From contig JAEKKE010000106.1 in the NCBI GenBank assembly GCA_019510535.1, forward strand, positions 1-8,930: a stretch of 8,930 nucleotides of DNA. Reading direction: 5' to 3'. A program made the translations under genes and the position numbers. Below the pieces are notes generated by a model. That model saw only the letters and a list, made by a program, of their open reading frames with translations, was not told the DNA's origin and ran no database searches. This DNA is from Acidobacteriota bacterium (lineage in GTDB: Bacteria; Acidobacteriota; Terriglobia; Terriglobales; Acidobacteriaceae). Shown in pieces: positions 1-5,026 of the stretch; position 1 is the stretch's first letter; each line of letters opens with the position of its first letter.

Positions 1-1402
1 TGGCAGTGTCCTTGAGATCGAAGCCGGGTTTGTCCTTCAGGTAGAACTCGAAGAACGGAGCTTCAATGGTCTTGCGGTATTGATCGCCCGCGGGAGCTCC
101 GAAGTCAACAGCTCCTAAATGGCGTGAAGTGGCTCCCCAGCCGCCGTGGTTCCATGGCCCGAGAACCATGAAGACGGCGTGCTGCTTGTCCTTCTTCCCG
201 TCGCGCGGACGAAGCGCAGCATACTCTGCCTGCGTGCCCCACATATCTTCCTGATCCCACCAGCCACCGACTTCAAGAGTTGGCACTTCGATCTGAGTCA
301 GGCGGGCCTGAACGGCCATTTCCTGCCAAAACTTTGTATAGCTCGGCTGCGTCAAAAATGCCTTCGCCGTCGGCAGTTGGTCCATGCCGGCTGCTTTTGC
401 CGCACCCTCAAAGTTCCGGTTCTTCAGGAACCACTCAAAGAGATCGTCGTTCATGGAGACGCGCTGATCGTCTTTGGCGCGCTCCAATTGCTGCACGTAA
501 TCGAAGCCGTAGGTCTCGCGGAAGGCTCCGTTGTGGAAGAAGTCGTCGCCCATCCAGACATCCGTCATCGGAGCCTGGGGAGAGATTGCCTTCACCGCCG
601 GGTGGTGATCGACGCCGGCCATCATGGCAAGAAAGCCGGGATACGAGACGCCAAGAACACCCACGCGGCCGTTGTTGTTCGGCAAGTTCTTTACCAGCCA
701 TTCGACCGTGTCATAAGTATCAGAGCTCTCATCTACGAGCTTGGTATCGGTACGATCGCCATACTTATGAACGACCGGCCGATTCATGACGAACTGCCCT
801 TCGGATCCGTAACGGCCGCGAATATCGGCGTAGACGAAGATGTAACCGCTCGCAGCCAGCTCCGGCTTGGAGCCGTTCACCATGTCCGAGCTGCCGCCCG
901 CGCCGTAGGGCGTGCGCGACATCAGGACAGGCAGCGGCTCCCCGGATTTCTCAGAGCCTTCCGGTCGCAGGATGACTACGTGCAACTTAACGCCGTCGCG
1001 CGCGGGGATCATCGCCTCGGTGCGGATGTAGGGACGATAGTGACTGACCGTGACGGGAGCGTCACCGATCTTGTCGTACGCCACATGCATGTTGCCGCGA
1101 GCGACTGTAAGACCTGTGACCTTTCCGCTGGCGTCGCGCGTGAAGTCGACGGACTGGTTGCCGCCCTCCGTAGTGAAACCGCTTCCCTCAAGCTTTAGGG
1201 CCACGCGGCGGGCGCGCTCCCCTTCCAGGGTGAGCGCACTACCGGAGAGGCGAACCGCCACCAGGACATCGGGCTCAGAATGCTGCGCGTACTCGCCTAC
1301 CGCAGCCTTCAACAAGGCGTCATCGGCACTCTGAGCGAGCACGGGGGCAGATACAGCAAGCAGAACAAGGCTACGAAGGGCGTACGAACGCAGCAGCATC
1401 AT
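1..1402 (-). CDS. Secreted CocE/NonD-family serine hydrolase, alpha-amino acid ester hydrolase-like (3' end off window)
   Basis: An open frame enters at 1402 and runs off the left edge, giving 467 visible residues; the family usually has 600 or more, so the C-terminal jelly-roll domain is missing here. It starts with a signal peptide (hydrophobic core about 11-20, likely cleavage after VLA at 23/24). Residues about 24-115 form a beta-rich domain containing FTRDASGKVTGL, reminiscent of DUF3471. The alpha/beta hydrolase domain follows: RTPYG (Tyr166, oxyanion hole), DIRGRYGSEG (193-202), nucleophile Ser253 in GVSYPG, Asp383 in GGWWDQED and His419 in GPWNHGG. Asp287 (MGDD), Glu385 and Asp386 match the acidic cluster that binds the alpha-amino group in alpha-amino acid ester hydrolases. 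It probably cleaves or transfers alpha-amino acyl esters or amides, including some beta-lactam side chains, in the periplasm; the substrate is inferred. GGAG at 1410-1413 lies 7 nt before the first of two tandem ATGs. It follows the CDGSH gene by 19 nt. Confidence 0.9.
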   Translation of the reverse strand, partial: MMLLRSYALRSLVLLAVSAPVLAQSADDALLKAAVGEYAQHSEPDVLVAVRLSGSALTLEGERARRVALKLEGSGFTTEGGNQSVDFTRDASGKVTGLTVARGNMHVAYDKIGDAPVTVSHYRPYIRTEAMIPARDGVKLHVVILRPEGSEKSGEPLPVLMSRTPYGAGGSSDMVNGSKPELAASGYIFVYADIRGRYGSEGQFVMNRPVVHKYGDRTDTKLVDESSDTYDTVEWLVKNLPNNNGRVGVLGVSYPGFLAMMAGVDHHPAVKAISPQAPMTDVWMGDDFFHNGAFRETYGFDYVQQLERAKDDQRVSMNDDLFEWFLKNRNFEGAAKAAGMDQLPTAKAFLTQPSYTKFWQEMAVQARLTQIEVPTLEVGGWWDQEDMWGTQAEYAALRPRDGKKDKQHAVFMVLGPWNHGGWGATSRHLGAVDFGAPAGDQYRKTIEAPFFEFYLKDKPGFDLKDTA

Positions 1403-1421
1403 CGGCAGACTCCAAAAGGAA

Positions 1422-1649
1422 CTAGGTCAGATTTCCTGCGGGGCTGGCCGCACACTGGAAGCCCACGCGGTTATGCGAACCATCACAAAAGGGGCGCTTC
1501 TCACTGGCGCCGCAGCGGCAGAGCGAGACGGCGGGCTTCCCGGTCAGATCCCACTCTTTGCCATCGGCATCCGTAAGGACGATTGGGCCTTCCACACGCA
1601 GGGGGCCGTTGGGACGAACAGTGACTTTGACGGGCGATACTTCAGACAT
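1422..1649 (-). CDS. CDGSH-type iron-sulfur (2Fe-2S) domain protein
   Basis: A 75-residue protein with one CDGSH motif near the C-terminus: Cys44-Arg-Cys46, then KRPFCDGSH giving Cys55 and His59. This is the 3Cys-1His ligand set that holds a labile, redox-active 2Fe-2S cluster in mitoNEET-like proteins. The N-terminal part (residues 8-35) is predicted beta strand and carries no signal peptide or membrane segment, so it is probably cytoplasmic. Its exact role is unknown; electron transfer, cluster transfer or redox sensing are the usual proposals for the family. An AAGGAG sequence (1661-1666 on the minus strand) lies 11 nt before the ATG. The stop codon is 19 nt before the start of the secreted hydrolase, so the two are probably cotranscribed although no functional link is obvious. 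Confidence 0.88.
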   Translation of the reverse strand: MSEVSPVKVTVRPNGPLRVEGPIVLTDADGKEWDLTGKPAVSLCRCGASEKRPFCDGSHNRVGFQCAASPAGNLT

Positions 1650-1683
1650 TCCGGGTAGCTCTCCTTAGATAGATGGAAAGCTC

Positions 1684-1710
1684 AGCATACCAGTTGGGGA
1701 GCACCGACAA
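1684..1710 (-). promoter_or_regulatory. Possible extended -10 promoter for the CDGSH/hydrolase pair
   Basis: On the minus strand TTGTCG (1705-1710) is followed after 15 nt by TATGCT (1684-1689), and the -10 box is preceded by TGG, an extended -10 arrangement. Transcription would begin near 1677, leaving a leader of about 28 nt with the AAGGAG ribosome site. Each box matches the sigma-70 consensus at only four of six positions and the spacer is short, so this is a weak candidate. Confidence 0.28.
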
Positions 1711-1746
1711 GCTACGGCTGCCTTCCCGCCATACGTTGTAAGTTCA

Positions 1747-1770
1747 CCCCAACGAACAAGTTCGTCGGGG
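1747..1770 (-). terminator. Hairpin downstream of the two-gene regulator operon; possible terminator or dispersed palindromic element
   Basis: CCCCAACGAAC (1747-1757) and GTTCGTCGGGG (1760-1770) pair with one mismatch in 11 positions. In practice this is a stem of about 9 bp plus one mismatch with a small loop. It begins about 50 nt past the stop codon at 1821 of the minus-strand regulator pair. On that strand it is followed by TGAACTTAC, a poor U-tract, so termination would be weak or factor-assisted. The adjacent ACCCCGGGG (1771-1779) could form alternative pairings with the GGGG arm. The compact nested palindromes also resemble REP-type repeats, but no second copy occurs in this window. 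Confidence 0.35.
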
Positions 1771-1820
1771 ACCCCGGGGCGGGGCATCCGGAGAAAGGTC
1801 GAGCAATTTGCGAATAGCGG

Positions 1821-2324
1821 CTAGCTGGAGGGCTCCGGACGCAGGCGGTCACGCAACGAGATGGCCAGCTCGGTCAGGTGACGCAAACGGCGCTCCAGCA
1901 CCGGAGAAAGCCCGGGTTCGCGCAGGGCGAGTTCCGATTCCAGCAAGATACCGGTCACCGATGACTTCAGCTCAGCCTCGAGCGCTGCGGTGACGGCGCG
2001 ACGTGCGAGCTGCTGCTCCCGTTCGCGACGTGCCAGCCCGGCACGAACCTCGCGGAGCAGCACGGAGCAGTCTTCCGCCGGCATACGGAACAGGATCGGC
2101 AGGGCCAGGCCGGAGTGCTGCCAGAAGAGATCGGCGCCGTCTGGATACTGCATCGCCAGATCGGCATCGACCATCACCACCTGAAACTCATTGCGGCGAA
2201 GAGTCGCTAAAGCGGACCGGCGGTTGGCGACAATCTCAATCGACGCGTTGAGGCGTTTTGACAGGAACGACGCGCAGCCTTCCGCCTTTGCCGAAGCACT
2301 GACCAGCAGAATCGTTGCTTCCAT
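1821..2324 (-). CDS. Degenerate receiver plus degenerate DHp (HisKA-like) domain protein
   Basis: A 167-residue cytoplasmic protein without signal peptide or membrane segment. Residues 1-95 follow the alternating strand/helix pattern of a response-regulator receiver: ATILLVSAS (strand 1), IEIVAN (strand 2), FQVVMVDADL (strand 3) and LPILFRM (strand 4). Asp53 sits where the phosphoacceptor would be. The acidic pair after strand 1 is replaced by Ser-Ala-Ser, and I see no clear conserved Lys, so normal phosphorylation is doubtful. Residues about 97-160 are strongly helical. AELKSSVTGILLESELAL (117-134) aligns by eye with the HisKA phosphorylation helix (HELRTPLTAI...), with Ala117 in place of the His. 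It starts 11 nt after the upstream sigma-54 regulator gene, with GGGAG 6 nt before the ATG, so the two are almost surely cotranscribed. A role as dimerisation or signalling partner of that regulator is inference. Confidence 0.75.
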   Translation of the reverse strand: MEATILLVSASAKAEGCASFLSKRLNASIEIVANRRSALATLRRNEFQVVMVDADLAMQYPDGADLFWQHSGLALPILFRMPAEDCSVLLREVRAGLARREREQQLARRAVTAALEAELKSSVTGILLESELALREPGLSPVLERRLRHLTELAISLRDRLRPEPSS

Positions 2325-2335
2325 CGATCTCTCCC

Positions 2336-3826
2336 TTAGATGTGCTCGATGCCGTACTCTTTCAACTTGCGATAGAGTGTCGTCTTGCCGATACCGAGCA
2401 AGCGCGCCGCCATCAATTTGTCGCCGTTAAGTTGTTGAATCGTGTTGAGAATGGCTTGCTTTTCAAGCTCTGCGATAGAGACGATGCCGGGCGACTGGTA
2501 GGTCGCAGCACTTACGTGCTCGGCCGGTGGCGCCGCCGCAATGACTGAGCCGCCGCGCGCTGTCTGGGCCCGGTACTCCTGTAACTGCGTTGGCAGTTCC
2601 GCCATGGTGAGGACAGGCCCGGAAGAGATAGCGCAGGCACGCTCAATTGCGTGCTCCAGCTCCCGCACATTACCTGGCCAGTCATACTCGTGCATCACAC
2701 GGAGCGCCTCGTCGGAGACGACATAGTCGACCCCATCTTCGCGGCGCATGCGCTCCAGGAAGTGGGCGGCGAGCAGCGGAATATCGTCACGGCGCTGGCG
2801 CAGCGGAGGAACCCGCAGATTGACGACGTTCAGCCGGAAATAGAGATCCTTGCGGAAGGTTCCCTGTTCGACCATCGCCGGCAGGTCGCGGTTCGTGGCA
2901 GCCAGGATACGAGCGTGCACGGCCACGGGCTCGGATGCACCGATCGGACGGACTTCCTTTTCCTGAAGGGCGCGCAGAAGCCGCGTCTGCATGTCGAGAG
3001 GCAGGTCGCCGATCTCGTCCAGAAAGACAGTGCCATCGTCCGCGGCCACCAGCAGGCCATCCTTGGCCTTGTCAGCGCCGGTAAAGGCGCCTTTCACGTA
3101 GCCGAAGAGTTCACTCTCGATCAGGCTCGGCACCAGGGCGCCGCAGTCCACGGCAAGAAAAGGACGGTCAGCGTGAGCGCCACCCTCATGGACGGCCCGC
3201 GCAACCAGCTCCTTGCCGGTTCCGGTCTCACCCAGGATGAGTACGGGGTGCGACGACTGCGCCACCTTGGTGATCATGCGCGAAAGCTGCTGCATCTCGG
3301 CGGTATTGCCGATCAGCAGGCTCGACAGAGAACGCGACTCGCCCGTCCCCTCCCGCAGGCGGCGGGCTTCCAGCTCAAAGGTCCGGCGTCGCCTGGCGCG
3401 GTCGAGAACCTGCATCAGTTCTTCCAGCGCAAAAGGCTTGGTCAGATAGTCTGATGCGCCGTTGCGCATCGCCTCTACGGCAGAAGCGACCGTGGCAAAT
3501 GCAGTCATCAGGATGACGACCAGCTCCGGATGCGCCGAGCGGGCACGTTCCAGGAGATCGAGACTGCTGCCGCCGGGCACGCGAAGGTCGAGCAGGACAA
3601 TATCGATCGCCTGTTCATTGAGAATCGCTTCACTCTCGGCGATGGTTCCCGAGGCAAAGATCTGGAACCCGGCGCTCTTACCGATTTCACAACAGGCGTG
3701 GCGAACGGCGGAGTCATCATCAACGACTAGCAGGTTCATGCCATTTGGCGGTGCAATGGTCCGAGCGGCGGGTTGAGCTGTTTTCCAACGAGGGGCGGGA
3801 GTTGGCATAGACGCTTGACCTCTCAT
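2336..3826 (-). CDS. NtrC/AtoC-family sigma-54-dependent response regulator
   Basis: A 496-residue three-domain activator. The receiver (about 31-148) has DDD at 36-38, phosphoacceptor Asp80 in LLDLRVPGG, Thr108 and Lys130 (LTKPF). The AAA+ domain (about 171-400) has Walker A GETGTGKE (199-206), the sigma-54 contact loop GAFTGA (246-251), Walker B FLDEIGD (Asp270, Glu271), sensor I AATNRDL and sensor II WPGNVREL (383-390). A Fis-type helix-turn-helix (about 450-496) ends with AARLLGIGKTTLYRKLKEYG. Once phosphorylated it should oligomerise, bind upstream DNA and drive open-complex formation by sigma-54 polymerase. I chose ATG 3826 because GGAGGG (3832-3837) lies 5 nt upstream. A GTG at 3913 gives 29 more residues but has no spaced ribosome site, and ATG 3739 begins exactly at the receiver. 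No partner kinase is encoded nearby, so its signal and targets are unknown. Confidence 0.95.
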   Translation of the reverse strand: MRGQASMPTPAPRWKTAQPAARTIAPPNGMNLLVVDDDSAVRHACCEIGKSAGFQIFASGTIAESEAILNEQAIDIVLLDLRVPGGSSLDLLERARSAHPELVVILMTAFATVASAVEAMRNGASDYLTKPFALEELMQVLDRARRRRTFELEARRLREGTGESRSLSSLLIGNTAEMQQLSRMITKVAQSSHPVLILGETGTGKELVARAVHEGGAHADRPFLAVDCGALVPSLIESELFGYVKGAFTGADKAKDGLLVAADDGTVFLDEIGDLPLDMQTRLLRALQEKEVRPIGASEPVAVHARILAATNRDLPAMVEQGTFRKDLYFRLNVVNLRVPPLRQRRDDIPLLAAHFLERMRREDGVDYVVSDEALRVMHEYDWPGNVRELEHAIERACAISSGPVLTMAELPTQLQEYRAQTARGGSVIAAAPPAEHVSAATYQSPGIVSIAELEKQAILNTIQQLNGDKLMAARLLGIGKTTLYRKLKEYGIEHI

Positions 3827-4142
3827 CTCAGCCCTCCATGAGAGGAGAAAAGACGGAGGATTTGGATAGGGTTGGCGGAACAGCTCAACAAGATCGCCCG
3901 CATTGGCAGACACCTCCAGAGAGCTTGCTTATATCACGGCAATATGGATATTTTCACATTCCTTGTACCAATTTGGTAAGTGATTCAAAACAAAATAAAA
4001 AAAGTGTGCAAAAGAAAGCACCGAGGCTGATATGGCCGAATCTCTTGCAGTCTGCCCGCGAAACCGTCCGGCGGCGCTCCCAAAATGGTCCAGCCTGCGG
4101 CTTCTCAACGGAGAATCGTCCGACGCTCTTTACAATCGCTGC
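3827..4142. promoter_or_regulatory. Divergent intergenic region between the sigma-54 regulator and rph, with AT-rich core
   Basis: About 316 nt without a confident gene. The middle (about 3920-4020) is much more AT-rich than the window and includes A-runs (3987-4003), so it probably holds the promoters of both divergent genes. The best plus-strand match by eye is TTGCTT followed after 18 nt by TATTTT (near 3925-3955). Another is TTGGTA (3973-3978) followed after 17 nt by TAAAAA (3996-4001). Both are weak. I found no sigma-54 type GG-N10-GC promoter on either strand here. The rightmost part (4020-4142) is GC-rich again and is in frame with rph, so it may be leader RNA or an N-terminal extension. 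Confidence 0.45.
3966..3978. promoter_or_regulatory. Perfect 13-bp palindrome, candidate operator
   Basis: TACCAA-T-TTGGTA is a perfect 6+1+6 inverted repeat in the AT-rich core of the divergent intergenic region. It is short and has no U-tract, so it resembles a repressor or activator half-site pair more than a terminator. The right arm overlaps a possible -35 box reading toward rph. A dimeric regulator could bind here, but no candidate is identified. Confidence 0.35.
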
Positions 4143-4871
4143 ATGGCAACTCCGTTTCTCCGTCCTGGCGATCGCAAGACCGATCAGCTTCGTGTCACTT
4201 CCCTTACCCCCGGTTTCGTCGGCATGGCAGAGGGGTCGGTTCTGATTGAGGCGGGCCATACCCGCGTGCTGTGCAACGCTACCATCGAGAATGGTGTTCC
4301 CGGCTGGCTGCGCAACTCCGGGCGCGGATGGGTAACGGCTGAATATGGCATGCTGCCCCGGGCGACCCTCACACGCACCCCGCGCGAGGCCGAGAGGGGC
4401 AAGATCGGCGGACGCACCCATGAGATCCAGCGGCTGATCGGACGGTCGTTGCGCTCGGTCGTCGATATGACGGCACTCGGCGAACGGACGGTGATTCTGG
4501 ACTGCGACGTTCTGCAGGCCGATGGCGGAACCAGGACTGCGGCAATCACCGGTGCATGCGCTGCGCTTGCCATTGCGCTGAACAAGCTGGTGGAGGCAGG
4601 CACGCTGCCGAAGAACCCGATGCGCGAACTGGTCGCGGCCACCAGTGTCGGCATCGTCGAAGGCAATGTGCTGCTCGACCTCTGCTATGAAGAAGACTCA
4701 CAGGCCGAAGTGGATATGAATGTCGTCATGACCGAAAGCGGCGGCCTGGTGGAAACCCAGGCGACAGCAGAACGCCATCCTTATACCCGGGAACAGTTAG
4801 GCACGATGCTGGACTTTGCGGAGATCGGCATTCGACACCTTTTTGAGCTCCAGCGGGACTCCGTTCGATAA
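4143..4871 (+). CDS. rph: Ribonuclease PH
   Basis: RNase PH is a phosphate-dependent 3'-to-5' exoribonuclease that trims tRNA 3' ends after endonucleolytic cleavage. The 242 residues match the family length (about 238-245) and collinear motifs: GDRKTDQLR at the N-terminus, GRGWVTAEYGMLPRAT (60-75), RTPREAERGKIGGR (78-91) followed by the HEIQRLIGRSLR helix, DCDVLQADGGTRTAAITGA (120-138) with the phosphate-binding GGTRT, and VDMNVVMTESGGLVE (190-204). The start at 4143 is chosen because homologues begin a few residues before this R-P-D/G motif. It has no visible ribosome site. An in-frame ATG at 4032 does have GAGG 5 nt upstream and would add 37 unconserved-looking residues. The gene ends inside the stem of a terminator and appears to be monocistronic. 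Confidence 0.95.
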   Translation: MATPFLRPGDRKTDQLRVTSLTPGFVGMAEGSVLIEAGHTRVLCNATIENGVPGWLRNSGRGWVTAEYGMLPRATLTRTPREAERGKIGGRTHEIQRLIGRSLRSVVDMTALGERTVILDCDVLQADGGTRTAAITGACAALAIALNKLVEAGTLPKNPMRELVAATSVGIVEGNVLLDLCYEEDSQAEVDMNVVMTESGGLVETQATAERHPYTREQLGTMLDFAEIGIRHLFELQRDSVR

Positions 4872-4905
4872 TCGCATCTTTCCGCGATTATCGAACGTTT
4901 GTTGT
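4862..4905 (+). terminator. Rho-independent terminator of rph
   Basis: A perfect 14-bp stem pairs 4862-4875 (CGTTCGATAATCGC) with 4884-4897, with an 8-nt loop (4876-4883) and the tail TTTGTTGT (4898-4905). The left arm contains the last Arg codon and the TAA stop of rph (4869-4871), so the terminator begins within the coding sequence. The stem is AT-containing but long and perfect; the U-tract is interrupted. Confidence 0.85.
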
Positions 4906-4923
4906 ACAGTGGTAAACACGAAT

Positions 4924-4951
4924 TCGACAGGAGTCTTCGGGCTCGTTTAAT
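4924..4951 (+). promoter_or_regulatory. Probable sigma-70-type promoter of lacD
   Basis: TCGACA (4924-4929) matches the -35 consensus at five of six positions. After a 16-nt spacer it is followed by TTTAAT (4946-4951), which matches the -10 consensus at five of six. It lies just past the rph terminator, and transcription would begin near 4958, leaving a leader of about 70 nt before the lacD ATG. This fits lacD being its own transcription unit. Confidence 0.5.
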
Positions 4952-4975
4952 GTCTACACCGCAGGACGAAGACTC
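4931..4975. repeat. 9-bp inverted repeat flanking the lacD -10 box
   Basis: GAGTCTTCG (4931-4939) and CGAAGACTC (4967-4975) are perfect inverted copies separated by 27 nt. The left arm is in the spacer of the proposed promoter and the right arm is in the early leader, so the pair brackets the -10 box and start site. It could be an operator, or an RNA hairpin if transcription begins further upstream. Chance is not excluded. Confidence 0.3.
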
Positions 4976-5026
4976 GTCATTCGAACACCCAACAGATCAC
5001 AAAGGAACAGGCAAGCAGGAGACCTT

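Noticed and set aside
146..1198. Long plus-strand open frame of 350 codons
   Set aside because: It lies antisense to the hydrolase, which has a signal peptide, catalytic motifs and a ribosome site. The plus-strand translation has no recognisable motif; long antisense frames are common in GC-rich DNA.
2651..3454. Plus-strand open frame of 267 codons
   Set aside because: Antisense to the AAA+ and receiver domains of the sigma-54 regulator, whose motifs are unambiguous.
3828..3839. Three-codon upstream frame (ATG GAG GGC TGA) just before the sigma-54 regulator start
   Set aside because: It coincides with the GGAGGG ribosome site, so the ATG and stop are probably by-products of that sequence rather than a translated leader.
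3954..4421. Minus-strand open frame of 155 codons overlapping the start of rph
   Set aside because: It covers the conserved rph N-terminal region on the opposite strand and crosses the AT-rich promoter region; no motif or ribosome site supports it.
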